Shown here one piece after another: positions 33,452 to 45,664 of a stretch of DNA of 64,000 nucleotides. The stretch's first letter is position 1; each line of letters begins with the position of its first letter. This DNA comes from Tetracentron sinense. Lineage: Eukaryota > Streptophyta > Magnoliopsida > Trochodendrales > Trochodendraceae. The stretch spans positions 14,886,607 to 14,950,606 of the forward strand of contig CM026568.1 of the NCBI GenBank assembly GCA_015143295.1, in the 5' to 3' direction. Under the pieces are notes generated by a model. It had not been told where the DNA came from and ran no database searches. It saw nothing but the letters and a program-made list of their open reading frames with translations. Made by a program: the position numbers and the translations under genes.

Positions 33452-36400
33452 ATGGTTTCCGAGATAAACCTCTCGAAGCAAGTCTGCGTGATCGGCGCAG
33501 GACCTTCAGGGCTTGTGGCTGCAAGGGAGCTAAGGAAAGAAGGTCACTCTGTGGTAGTCCTGGAGCAAAAACATGACGTTGGTGGGCAATGGCTCTATGA
33601 GCCTATAGGGGAAAGTCATGACTCAGGGAAGGGGGCTACCCCAGAAGTTCATAGTAGTGTTTATGCCTCCCTTAGACTGAACATTCCTAGAGAGATCTCG
33701 GGCTTCACTGATTTTCCATTTTTGGTTAAAGAAGGTAGGGACATGAGGAGATTTCCAGGCCATAGGGAACTTCTCTTGTATCTTAAGGACTTCTGTGAGT
33801 GGTTTGGATTGAAAGAGATTATAAGATTCAATACCAGGGTTGAGTATGTTGGGATGGTTGATGTTTCCAAATTTGGCAAAGATATGAAATGGGTTGTTAG
33901 AAGCAAGGATAAAATGACTCAGAATTTAATGGAAGAGGTCTTTGATGCAGTAGTTGTTGCTAGTGGCCAGTACTCTCATCCTAGGTTGCCTTGCATTAAA
34001 GGTATGTGCATTGCTCTCTCTCATGAAAATTATCATCTATAAAAAAAACACTTGGTGATTTCGAAATCAATATTGGATATTGTGTCATCTTTCTTTAGGT
34101 TCTCTGAAAATATCCATATAAATATAGAACCATGATTCTGCTTCAAAGTAAATATAAAAAATTCTCTTCGTATTTTTTTTTCCGCATTTTTAGAATGTTC
34201 AACTACAATAATAAGTCCCACAAAAAAAAACTACAATAATAAGGAATAAAGCATTAATGCTAGGTCCACTTTCTCGTCGTCCACCTATGATAGATTTTAC
34301 TATTTTTTTATGCAAGAAGACAGACTCATAATCTTCTCCAGTTGTAACCGGTTTTTTGACAAAACCGGTTACACTCCTGTGGTTGTCACGTGTCCCTTTT
34401 TACTCCTCTTAACTGTGGTTAAGATTCATCTAACCTCAGGGTTCACCTATCTATCTTTGGTTTTTAGAAAAAAAATAAGAAAAAAAATTAACCCTAGGAG
34501 TTGGTAAATTTTAACCACGGTTAACAATTTTTATTTTATTTTCTAAAAAACCAATGATATGTGGGTGAACCCTATGAGTGAGTGAATCTTAACCACAGTC
34601 AAGAGGTTCAAAAGAGACATGTGGCCCCTTAGGAGTGTAACCGGTTTTGGCAAAACCGGTTACAACTGGAGAAGAATAGCACTTAAATAAATATAGTGAA
34701 ACCCACAAAAAAGTGTCGTATTATTTTTTCTTTTTGTATAAAAATAGGGGGAGTGGACGACCGGAAAGTGGACCTATCATTGCTCCAAGAAATAATATGT
34801 CTTTATAAATGCCAACTACCAAGATCACTCTGTTAATTTGGATGTTCCTTTCCCTTCTCTACTTGTTATATGTTTTGCTAATGGTATTGTTTGTGTTTCA
34901 TTAAGGAATGGGTACATGGAGAAGGAAGCAAATGCATAGTCACATTTATAGGGTACCCGAGCCATTCCGTGATGAGGTGAGAAAGATATATTCTCTGAAA
35001 ACAAGTAACTTTCACTGAAAACAACAGGTCGCTTAATGTATGGGGGCATGGGGGGCCGCAGAGCACTTTTTGGCATGGGCAGAGAGATTCTGAAGCCGGT
35101 TCACATGCCTAACAGCCAATAGGCTAGTTGCATGAATATCGGACCTAGCATGCCAATACACTCAAATCAGATGAGGACTGACAGAAATTTTGAGCATTCT
35201 ATTATTGCTATCACTAAATCTTAACCACCCAAATTCTATTACTCCCCTTTTAAATGCTTCCACAGGTGTCATAAAAAGTATGGTGCCGGATATCAAATTT
35301 CGGGCATCTGCCAGAGAGAATCTTGCCACCCAGTATTCACTTTAAATGCACTTTCATATAAAATAAGATTTCTTTTACCATAATAACCCAAAAAAAAAAT
35401 GTAACCGGTAAAAGGAAATGTATTTTATGTGCTAGTTGATGTGTCACTGCATTTAAGCGATTACCGCTAGCATTTCCCATGAACCAAAATTATAGATCAT
35501 AGACCGATGGTTGTCATTCCCTTTACCTATTGCTGAACTTTTGTGGCATGAACGTGTGGACCTCCTGACTAGGGGTGTATCTAAACCGGGCTACCTCAAA
35601 GTTTGGCTCGGCTCGGCTCGACTCGATCAAGCCCGAGCTATTTTTTGAGTTTTGAAAATGTATTCAAGCTGAGCTCGAGCCAAGGCTTGTTTGATTCGGC
35701 TCGGCCTGATTGTGGTTCGGTTCGAGCTCGGCTCAGCTCGGCTTAAATATTATATAAAAAATAATATTATATATATCATTATTATATACAGAAATAATAC
35801 AATTATTATATAATTAAAATATTATTATTTTTATATAAAAATTATTTTTAATCATTCAATCTGAGCTCAAGCCAAGCTGATCACGGCTCGAGCTCAAATC
35901 AATTTGAGCTCAAGCCGAGCACAAGCCTAACAGAGTAGATTCGAGCCGAGCCAAACCGAACTCTAGCACAGATGAAAAAATTTCAAACCGAGCCGAGCAC
36001 GAGCCTAACCGAGTAGATTCGAGCCGAGCCAAACCGAACTCGAGCATAGATGAAAAAATTTCAAACCGACCCGAGCAAAGCCAAGCCCGGCTCGAATACA
36101 CCCCTACTCCTGACCAGTGTTATTAGTTTTGACATTACCACCTAGTCCTTGGCTCGAAGGCTTTGGGACACCCTCTGTTACCGAAAAAAAAAAAATGGTA
36201 TGCAATGGTACTGCCTCTCTTTGCTTTAGCTTAATTAGGTATAACCATAACTAAAAGATAGAAGCACTGATCAGGTATTTCATTACTGTTGAGAAATACC
36301 AAGATCTTTCATGATACTACTTCTTTATAGAGGATATAAGACTATAAGTACTTGGACTCAACCTAGTTGGAGACGAATCGGGATCCTACTCTAGGGCTTT

Positions 36401-39400
36401 CAATGGTCTAAGTTTTTCTTAAGCAAATAAGTTCCTAGTAGAGCTGGCTTTCCTCCTAGATATCTTTGTATAAGAACATTTAGTTAAAATGTTTCTCCTT
36501 CTACAGGTTGTGGTCGTCATTGGAAATTCACTAAGTGGACAAGATATATCAATGGAGCTGGTGGATGTAGCAAAAGAAATTCATCTTAGTGCAAAGTCTC
36601 TTGAAATCTCTGAGGGCTTATCTAAAGTCATCTCCAAACATGAGAACTTGCACATTCATCCACAGGTCCCCTTATCCATATCTATCATGCATACATTCGT
36701 ACATAGTACATAAATAAGTATAAACGTATATACATAGAATTTAATGGATTTTCTTAACTGAGATTCCTGAGCTGATAATTTGGATTTAATTATGGAATGC
36801 AGATAGACTCCCTTCACGAGGATGGACTAGTTCTATTCATCAACGGCTCTTGGGTATTTGCAGACACCATTATTTATTGCACAGGGTAATTATCGTCGTT
36901 ATTATAGGGCTTTCTAACATGTTTTGAAAAGGTTATCTAGAAAAAAGCTTATGATCATATCAAATTGGAATTTCTAGATTACATTTTGGGGATGATGGGA
37001 TTTGGTATCAGATGGAGGAATAGGATGAAGTCATGCTATTCATCTGTCTTTCTCAGTGCTGATCAATGGTAATCCCGTGGATTACTTTAAGAGTTCTTGG
37101 GGCTTAAGACAAGGCGACCCGTTATCCCCTTTTTCTTTCCTAATGATTATTGAGGCTCTAAGTTGAAGGATTAGGATAACGTCTCCGTATCAAGTACAAA
37201 GGTCTATCTATTCACATCTCCAATTTGCATATGACACTTTAATACTTTGTGATGCCTCTTGCGCCAATTAATGCACCTTAGATTCTTATTTCATTGTTTT
37301 GAGGCGATTGAGGATAAATCTTTCCAAATGTGAGATATTTGCGATGGGGGAAGTTACTCATTTGTCAGCATTGGCTTCTTGCCTCGACTTACTTGGGCTT
37401 ACCTTTGGGAGTGGGTTACAATGGTAAAGCAGTGTGACACCTTGTTTTAGATCGATGCTCTAAAAGGCTAGCTAGATAAAAATATATATCTCTCTCTCAA
37501 TATGGGGGCACCTTACTCTCCTTAAGATCTCTTTGGCAACATGTGGATCTATTATTTATCTTCTTTTACTTTCTTAGTCTCTATAACAAAGAAATTGGAA
37601 AAGATCCAATGTGATTTTTAATTGAATGGAAGGGTGATCAGTCAAACAAGTACCATTTGGTTAAGTGGAAGTCCTGTTGTTCGATGGAATTTGGGGGTTT
37701 GGCTATTAAGCCTGTTGGAAAAATTGACCCGATCGATAAGGGATTTATCATATGTTGGTGAATGAGAATTGACCCGACAAAGAAACCCAGAGTGCGACCC
37801 GCTTGACCTGTATTTTTGACCCGAATAGATACGGGTATGGATATGGGTTTTGAGCTTGGGCGTCCGTTGGTGTTTCAATAACTGAATTTTCTATCCGTTT
37901 TAGTATCTCTTCGGGAAAGTCATCTCAGTTCGAAAAGACACAAGGGAGTCTATGTAATAGACTCTCATTCCTTCATTCAAAGCATCAGTTTTCTTTTCTG
38001 AAGAATCAATTTGTTTATCTCTCTCTCTCTCTCTCTCCCTCCTTATCATTGTTGTTCGAGTACATACTTTGATCGGTTCGTTGGGTTCTGAAGATTGTAG
38101 TGCTGCTTCTACAGAATCGAAATCCATTCTATCTTGGGAAACCATTACTCTTTAACCTTAAGCACTGAGAGAGAGTAAATTCGTTTTAAGGAAACTGTGT
38201 TTCACAGGGCTCGGAATTGCTATTTTCTTCTTGTTTATTGTTATTTCAACTTGCTAGAAATTCTGTAAGTTCTTATTCTATTATTTCAGTTTCCTTGTTC
38301 TTTTGAAATTGTTCATAAAATACTCACTTAGTTATATTTCTGTAAAATTTAGAACAACAAAGCCTTTGTCTAGTCATAACTATGCCTTATTAGAGAAGTG
38401 GCTATGGAGATTTGGCATGGAGAGGGAGAGCCTTTGGAGGCATGTTATTGTGGCCAAATTTGGAGCTAATTTAGTTTGAGAATCTCATGAAGTACGTGGT
38501 TCGCATGAGGTAGGCTGTTGGAAGGTCATTTAGAATCTAGTTATCCAAACATATTAGGTATCAGGTGAGGTGGGATAGGGTGGGCTGGGCTGGGGTGGGG
38601 TGGGGATGTGAAATTTTGGGATGACCTTAGGTGAAGTGAGCTCCCCTTAGGGTAGAGTTTGGAGGGTTGTACTCTCTTTCTTTGGGGAAAGATGCTTTAT
38701 TCAAGTTTAGTTTTGAGTGGGTGGGTGGGTTAGAAAGTGGTGTGTTGCCTTAGGCTTAGAAGAAGTCCCATTGATTTTGAGGTGGACAACCTCGATCTCC
38801 ACTCTCCTTGGTAGGTTATCGAAGGTTTCTATTCACCTTTTGTTTAGGGATCAACGTGTTTGGTCTTTAGACAGCTAAGGTCGATTCTCAATGGAGTTTT
38901 TCTCTCTAGCTTTATGAGACACTCCTCACTCTTTTCTTTTTAGGGCTATTTGGAACCTCGATGTTTCATCTAAGGTACACTTTTTCTTATGGTTAGCATC
39001 CCTAGACAAGGTGGTCAGTTGTGACAGCTCAAAAAAATTGAGGATGGCGAACCGTTGTTTCATGTGATTCGAATAGGAGAAATTAATGGATCACCTATTG
39101 TTGCACTGCTCTTTCGCAACAAAGATTTGGAGTCATTTCCTTTTGCTAATAGGTATGGAGTGGGTCTTCCCAAATTCTTTTCTAGGCTCCTTATCTTGTT
39201 GGAACTCAGTGAGATTGGAAGCACAAGTTTTTGCTTTGTGGGCCCTTTTACCATATAGTTTGGTTGATCTGGAAGAAAAGGAACTGGAGAGTTTTTGAGA
39301 ATGTAAGCTCTTCAGTATAGCAAATCTACTCGAGAATGTGCAGTCTTCTTCTAGACTGGGTTTCCATTTGGAGGAATTTTGAGAGATTTTATCTATCTAT

Positions 39401-41056
39401 TTTCCTCTCAGTCTGTGCCACTAACAGGTATTCTTGTTCTTGGGCTCTAATCTGATTGTTCTGGTTTGGCCTTTTGCCTCGCCTATTTTCTTTTCATTCC
39501 ATATTTTTTTGTACCTATGGTCGTTGGGTTCATATTATTGTGACCCCGTTGGCTTTTTCATTATTACTTGTGCCTTTTTCACATGTTTATATATATATAT
39601 ATATATATATCTCGATCAATTAAATTGTGCCATGGGATTTCCTACACTAATCAAGATTAAGCAAGCACATGAAAATTGATATGTATTGTGGTCTTTCAGC
39701 TATTTAACTGATTAAGCATTATCTTCATCTAAGCACAATTATCAATGGGATGAGTGACAATGCTGGCATCCTTGGAGGGCCCACAAAGTGTCGGCATTGG
39801 CGACTTGTGACTAACCCACCATTTTGGTCCATTTAGGAGACTTCTTAGGTAAAAACATAACCTGATTGGATGATCGTGATAACCATTGACCCAGAAGATC
39901 TTTTCTAGGGTACCCTAAAATTAGGCCATAGGTCCTAAATTTGGTCACCCCCTTGTAGGTGAATGTACCTAAGAATTCTTCACTACATTAGGGGGAAAGG
40001 AAATGTTTAATCTAAAACGAATAATGATAATAACAGTAATAGTAATATGTCCATGCTTTTCATTGCAGGTTTTCATATTCATTCCCCTTTCTTGACACCA
40101 AAGGAATAGTGGTGGTGGATGATGATAGGGTGGGACCCTTGTATGAGCACACATTCCCTCCATCACTTGCTCCCTCTCTCTCTTTTGTGGCCATTCCTAG
40201 AAAGGTAACCTTGTTATTCTCTACGACCCATGCAAATTCAAATATCTTTCATATTAGTTTGTAATTTGTAGCTCTGAAAGCATAACCACTCTAAAACTCT
40301 AGTTAATTTTTGTTTTTATCTTGATGTAGGTCACAACATTCCCTTTCTTTGAATCACAAGCAAAATGGATAGCTCAATTACTGTCTGGGAAAAGAACATT
40401 GCCATCATGTGAAGACATGATGCAGTCCATTGAGGAATTTTATCACTCAAGAGATGTTGCGGGCATACCAAAGCACAAAACACATAAAATTGTGGATTTG
40501 GAGGTAACAAGCTCTGTTACATAGCTGCATTCTTCTGTAACTATCACCTAACAAAATTGTGTCTCTACCCTAATGAGTAAACTTGTGATGGGGGCAAAAT
40601 TTGTGCTCCTTAAGATTAAGATACTGTGTAAATGCTCCAATGTTTAGTAATCCTACATTGCCTTCATTCTAGGGATGTTATCGGATCACCAATTGCTTTA
40701 GGTTCTCTACTCTATCTCTTGTTTAGTTATACCATTCTAGAGAAGGAAATGACTTATATCCTTAATCTTCTTTCCTTTTTCTTTCTCTTCTAATTTTATT
40801 CATATATGTACACAAATATAGTATTATCAATTGAATGCTGGCCTTTAGAAGTATATTTCTTATATTACAATGTTCCGAGGTAAGAAGAGATCTATGGTTC
40901 TAAACTGCTCCTCAAATCTTATTGTCTTTCTTGCAGTACTGTGATATGTATGGAGATCACATTGGATTGCCACACATGGAAGAATGGTATAAAGAGCTTT
41001 GGTTATCAATTTTAAGAAATGTTAATACCGACTTGGAGACTTACCGTGACTCATGA
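33452..41056 (+). CDS. Flavin-containing monooxygenase, FMO GS-OX-like, seven exons
   Basis: Exons: 33452-34001, 34906-34976, 36507-36665, 36803-36885, 40069-40204, 40330-40503, 40937-41056. All introns are GT-AG and phases fit, giving 430 codons. Seen: FAD-binding GAGPSG (residues 15-20) with LEQ and VGGQW after it; the plant FMO identifying region [12 protein letters not shown] (188-199); NADPH-binding GNSLSG (213-218); IIYCTGF (283-289, usually CTGY); [11 protein letters not shown] in exon 5. Family knowledge: these enzymes use FAD, NADPH and O2 to oxygenate soft nucleophiles, and the best-known members S-oxygenate methylthioalkyl glucosinolates. The substrate here cannot be told. Related proteins are usually about 450-460 residues. 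This one ends at a TGA just after YRDS, where relatives have Trp (YRDxWDD), and the frame stays open 44 more codons. So it is either a shorter functional form or slightly truncated. Confidence 0.9.
34261..34776. mobile_element. Foldback MITE in FMO intron 1
   Basis: Terminal inverted repeats TAGGTCCACTTTC plus GTCGTCCAC at 34261-34284 and 34753-34776. Long inner arms contain palindromic TGTAACCGGTTTTG words and CACGTGTCCC plus TTAACTGTGGTTAAGATTC. A TA at both edges would fit a Tc1/mariner-type duplication, but similarity continues a few bases outward, so the exact border is open. The element fills more than half of the 904-bp intron. Confidence 0.7.
35570..36106. mobile_element. hAT-type MITE in FMO intron 2, 8-bp TSD
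   Basis: Starts TAGGGGTGTAT and ends ATACACCCCTA. The 8-bp word CTCCTGAC flanks it exactly (35562-35569 and 36107-36114), the size made by hAT transposases. Inside are many GGCTCGGCTCG and complementary GAGCCGAGC words and an AT-rich core (35745-35860). A tandem pair of about 78 bp (GAGTAGATTCGAGCCGAGCC) lies at 35915-36072. No coding capacity. Confidence 0.88.
36115..36196 (+). mobile_element. LINE-like 3' tail in FMO intron 2
   Basis: A short sequence ending CACCCTCTGTTACCG followed by 12 A (36181-36196 region) resembles the 3' end of a truncated plant L1. It probably continues left of the hAT MITE, which would have inserted into it. No TSD was established. Confidence 0.4.
36907..39610 (+). 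pseudogene. L1 LINE ORF2 remnant in FMO intron 4
   Basis: Reverse transcriptase words KAYDHI (36950), [11 protein letters not shown] (37100-37130) and [11 protein letters not shown] (37225-37260; the catalytic YADD-type motif has decayed to AYDT) are followed by the connection region [10 protein letters not shown] (37585). After an interrupting LTR comes the zinc-binding tail ([50 protein letters not shown]). It is 5'-truncated, ends near a (TA)n run at 39589-39610 and has several stops and frameshifts. It explains most of the 3.2-kb intron. Confidence 0.85.
37713..38359 (+). mobile_element. Solo LTR inside the intronic L1
   Basis: Begins TGTTGGAAAAATTGACCCG and ends TTTAGAACAACA, with the 5-bp TSD AAGCC at 37708-37712 and 38360-38364. 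The L1 coding sequence resumes on the right. At 647 bp with TGTTG...CAACA ends it fits a Ty1/copia LTR, but the clade is not certain and the strand is assumed. A (CT)n run lies near 38020. Confidence 0.85.
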
Positions 41057-41271
41057 GACAATCTCGAACTGCTTGAAGTCGCTTGCCAGAGCCCCCATTT
41101 CACCCAACTAGAACTTGAAGCTTTTCTATGTGAAGCCCATCTGTGCCCTTGGGGATTGTTTAGAAGGGGTTGCAGTATTAGTATTCTATAATACCCTAAT
41201 GCTATAAGAAATGAACATCTAAGACACTTTTCAAGCATTTAGGCCAATTTTAGTTAATGGAAATCCATTCA

Positions 41272-41453
41272 CCTTTTTTTTTTCATTTTTGGTAAACGTG
41301 GTTATCCTGGGCCAAGACTCAGACTAGTCCCACGTGATGCATAGGTAAACCCCCAACCCAACATCTGATATTGAGGGTAGCTCATATTCAATCTCGAGAC
41401 CTCCGGGTTTACGGTTTGTCCTCCGACCACTAGGCTACACCCCCAAGGGTTGT
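41272..41453 (-). mobile_element. tRNA-derived SINE downstream of FMO, with TSD
   Basis: On the minus strand: box A-like GTAGCCTAGTGGTCGG (about 41441-41426), box B-like GGTCTCGAGATTGAAT (about 41402-41387), body ending CCACGTTTACC, then an A-rich tail (T-rich at 41274-41288). The 11-bp TSD AAATCCATTCA is exact at 41261-41271 and 41454-41464. It sits 215 bp after the FMO stop, possibly within the transcribed 3' region. Confidence 0.88.
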
Positions 41454-41802
41454 AAATCCATTCATCAAACAATTGCATTTCATCTATATTGGCAGACTTG
41501 TATTTTAGTTATCATTGAAGGAGACTCTTGTTATAAGTTCTGCAATGAACCTCTAAATAAGTCTGGTATGCAATAATGGAGCAACCCCATGAACACTTTC
41601 TTTTTAACATTTTAGTAAGTTGGTAAGGCATAGATTTTATTATTATTATTATTATTATCTTAAGGCATACATTTCTGGGAAACGACTAACCAAAAAATGT
41701 TATGCCCTAATCAAGCTTCTTTTAGGTGAACCCCATTCACCTTAGGAAGAGCACAGTGCAAGCAAACTCTTGTAAAGAACAAAAGGGCTGTTGTGGTTAT
41801 CT

Positions 41803-41967
41803 GATGTGAGTTGGACTGAGCCCCAGAGTTCCAATTATGTTTCATAGGAAATAGAAACACTTCTGCCTTCAACAAGAAAAACAATGATGTGAGTTGGACT
41901 GAGCCCCAGAGTTCCAATTATGTTTCATAGGAAATAGAAACACTTCTGCCTTCAACAAGAAAAACAA
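41803..41967. repeat. Near-perfect 83-bp tandem duplication
   Basis: GATGTGAGTTGGACTGAGCC begins at 41803 and again at 41886. The two units appear identical by eye over about 82 bp, so the duplication is recent or an assembly effect. A (TTA)n run lies at 41638-41660. No gene is seen from 41465 to 42200. Confidence 0.85.
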
Positions 41968-42200
41968 AAAGAACTGAGCTTGCACAAGATTGGACTACGG
42001 CACAAGCCAACTCTGTTTCTCTGCACTCTTTTGAGGTATCATTAGGGCATCCTTAGAAACCACTGGGGATGTGTAATGACGCTCGATCTCCGAACGTGCA
42101 CTCCTCAAGAGGGATGCATGAACGGGCTTGCGCTCAGATCTTTTTTGACGTTGGCTCGGTCTCCATATCAGTTGTCAAAATAAAATAAATTAATTAATTA

Positions 42201-42946
42201 AAAAAAAGAAAAGAAAATCTGTGACGACCCTAAATGTATATGGACCTAGTTTTCCACTCCTTAATCACCCTAGGGCTTTTGGAGTATTGGTTAGGTTCCT
42301 ATCATTTGGTATCAGAGTTCTAACACAGCGTCTTGGGTTCGAGTCACGGAAAGAGCTACCTGGGAGGGCTGCAGGAAACAAAATCCTGAGAAGTGCCCCA
42401 GCTACAGGAAATTACAGAAAATTCCTAATTTTTCTTTAGCATGCTAATTTTCTTTGCATGTATTACAGTATATGCTCATTCCCAATTTCGAACTGAAGGC
42501 AAGAATCGAAGAATTCATTAGGTCCCAAGAACTAAAGAAGCACAATGAAAGTCTGAGTATGCAAAGCACCAAGGCAGCAATGCAAACCATAGCTGGTGAT
42601 ATGACTTTAATTGACTAGGACTTATCTCAGAATTCCTTATTTTGGGAAATGGTTAATTGGTTTCGAATTTTGCAATGAGTCAAGAAGGTTCCCTGAGCAT
42701 ACTGAAGTGGAATGTGATTGTTGGGAATGTAGACAACCTTCAGATTCGATTTCCCAAGGGTGGCAGGGGGTGGAGCTCCCCTGCGACGCACTGCCCAAAT
42801 TGCGGCAAAAACAATATTTAGCATTTCTGCAGGGGTATTTTCTGTCTTACAGTTTTAACCCTAAACTTATAATAGTGTGCTTATTCTTTAGGGTTGTATG
42901 TGAGATGTGGCCATAATTCTGAGAGAAGAAAAACTGTAAGTACTCT
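42201..42946 (+). other. LTR-element leader relic (PBS-like) and unassigned DNA
   Basis: TTTGGTATCAGAGTTCTAAC near 42305-42325 is the initiator-tRNA primer-site wording seen right after LTRs. It is followed by a TTGGGTTCGAGTCACGG segment common in plant element leaders. No LTR end is recognisable before it. A short frame (LIPNFELKARIEEFIRSQE, 42474 on) shows no family I can name with confidence. Confidence 0.35.
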
Positions 42947-45024
42947 ATGTCGCGCCCTAAAATCCCCCTTAGAAGTTAGGTGAGACTTTTGACGTGACTA
43001 AACATGATCTTGATTCCGTGCTAGAAGATTCTTGCACTCGAGCTGTTCGTCAAAATGTTCTTGAGCATTGGAGCTATCCAAATCACTTGGTATGGGACAC
43101 TCTGTGTGCTGATGACCTAGTGGCCCCTTGCTCATATAGTCAAGAGGTTGGTCTGCAACTCGAAGAGACTCGCTGCTCACCAGATGTTGGACTGAGTGAT
43201 GTTCCTCTTACTCGTCTAGAGAGTTCAACAAATGTAGAGGAATTGGTTTTGGCAGGTTTGATTTCCATCCCTTGCTTGCAATAGGAAAATGGACAAAGTC
43301 AAGAAACTTCTATTCAGAAACCTAACCAAGGAGCTCTAGAGGAGAAAGGTCAACAACTGAGCAGCAGTCACAAATCAGAAACTGATCATGGTAACGATTG
43401 TGATAAGAGTTTAAACTCCCCTTCTCCATTAGACGAAGCGGGGGACACTTTAGCTTTTGAAGGAGAGAAGATCATGGATCCTTTTCTGGCTGATCACTGA
43501 AGTTTATTAAATTCTCTACTAACAAAAAAACCTTGCTGAGTATTCAAACCAAAGACATATGCCAAATCTAAGAAGAATATTCAAGGTGAGTCAGATTGCT
43601 TCTCTGAATCTAGATCGTTCAAAGAAATAGGGGTAGAAAATGGGGAAGACCTTCTTAAGCAATGTACAGATTTATCCTCAAGATCGAAGGTGCTGGCTGA
43701 ATTTCATTATGAGAAAAAAGAAAGGGGGTGAGGTTTGTTTCGAAGAAGTGGAAGAGAGGTTACAGAATGAGAATTTTGATTGCACACCTTATGCCCATGG
43801 GCTTGGTAACCAAGAGGAAGTTTGTGACAATATTCTTAATGAAGATTTTGAAGAAGAAGACGGTTTTCAACCTGAGACTTCAAGGAGAAATAAGAAAAAG
43901 AATAAAGCTTCAACAATTGCTTCTTCTCAAGGAAGACCCCAGAGGGAGGTTAGGAAACCTACTCGATTTAAGGAGTAGTTTCATTCTTGATGGTTTAAGG
44001 GTAAGGGTTTGTGTCCCCTCTTTTTCTCAGAAGCATGTGTAATCGATAAAATTCGTAAAAATGATTAAGTGTTGGAGAACCAGCTAGTTTTCGTTGATAT
44101 GGCAATAGTTGGGAGACACGTACCCAAATTGAGAGCGAATCCATGCTCCTCTAGACAACAGACCCGTTGTCTACATGACGACGTATTCGTTACCCAGAGG
44201 ACGAACGTAGTCATCCTCTTTAGACAACTGTTATTTTATCCGTGTTCACATACACAACGAGCCCGAGCTTTAGTCAACAACGAGACCGACTCGCAGGATG
44301 AAATAATCAAGAGGCGATCATTCTACTCTGTTGTTAGGTGAAAAGTACTGTCTTTAGCATTTAATGCATTTAATGCTAGTCATCTCAGCCTATTTTTGAC
44401 CCCAAACCGACCTTACAAATAGTAGGGTCACACGTGTGACACGTAAGACTCAAGATCTATCTGACATATTTGGTAATGAGTGTAAAGAAAGTGGCATGGT
44501 TATCTATGGCCATCTATGGGCATACAGAGCGAAACCTATAAATACCCCCAGAGACTCAGTGCATAAGGATCATGAAATTTCATATTGCTCACTCTTATTA
44601 CTTCAACTTTCTTACTATTCATTATCTTCTTCAAATACTGACTTTGGAATCGGAGTGTATTACAGGGTGCACACCCTTCTCTCCTTTACCTCATCAGTAG
44701 CTGGAGCTTTGCTATCTTCCTTCTACCAGTAAACCAGTCTTTCGAGTAGCAGGTGACGTGTGGACTCCCCAGAAAATTCCCGCACAAAAATTGACACCGT
44801 CTGTGGGAAATCATAAATGAACCTCCCTTTGCTCATTTTACTCATCTTATTCGCCATAGCGGATCAACCCCCTTAAACCACTCAATCTTCTAGACATCTC
44901 AAGCAAGAGACTCCTCAAGTGAGCCAAATCTTGTTGATGTTGCAATATCAGCAATCCCTTCTAACCCAGTTAGCCAGCCTGCAGCAGTCATGTCAAGAAA
45001 GGCTAGAGGCATGTTGAGCATGTT

Positions 45025-45611
45025 ATGTATGAATCGGGTATCGGGCTGCCCCAAAATGGTCCCCAAGGTAAGCCACGTCAAAGGCGCCCAGTTCAACGAA
45101 ACCTCCTCCTTTCATCTTCTTCCCAGGGAAACGTAGTAGCTCGACCAGCATCACCCCTGGTGCATGAGAAACTTGATAGACGATTTGTGCTTGTTCCTCC
45201 TACTGCTGAAGCTACCTGGCCCTATTCTCCGCCTGTCCAGCTATCTCAAACTAGACAACAACATCAAATTTATGTTGAAGTCCACAAGACGGGGGCAGTT
45301 AGACAATGGAGCGACGTCCTTTTTCCAACCGGGCTCATGATGTTACGTTCACGATCAGTCCATCGACAATCATGAGGTTAATAGAGAGCGAATCTGCCTT
45401 CGAATGGCCTGCACGTGCAAGTCGTGACATCACGACGGGAGCACGGGCATGGAAGTACTGCCACTATCATAAGTGTCATGGCTATATGATTAATCGTTGT
45501 CAAATCTTGAGAGCATATCTAGAGAGGTTAGTGCGGGAAGGCTTTTTGGGACAGTACGTGGTGGTTCCCAATATTGGCACTACACGAAAGGTAACGAATT
45601 CCAGTGTATGA
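45025..45611 (+). pseudogene. Gag remnant of the Tat element (fossil)
   Basis: The C-terminal part reads KYCHYHKCHGYMINRCQIL then LERLVREGFLGQYV. This is the CxxHxxxGHxTxxC knuckle followed by the 'LxxxIExLIxxGxLxxF' segment typical of Tat gag. Upstream residues are rich in Pro, Gln and Arg. Only part of a gag survives. Confidence 0.65.
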
Positions 45612-45664
45612 GCATATAACTTGTCCAATGCATGATCAGTAAAAAATCAAGTGAATTGTCAAAG

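Noticed and set aside
33250-33576. 108-codon frame overlapping the FMO start
   Set aside because: Out of frame with the conserved FMO N-terminus and without domain content.
42474-42606. Captured host exon (LIPNFELKARIEEF) resembling a U-box end
   Set aside because: Too short and the resemblance too weak to name; no neighbouring exon found.
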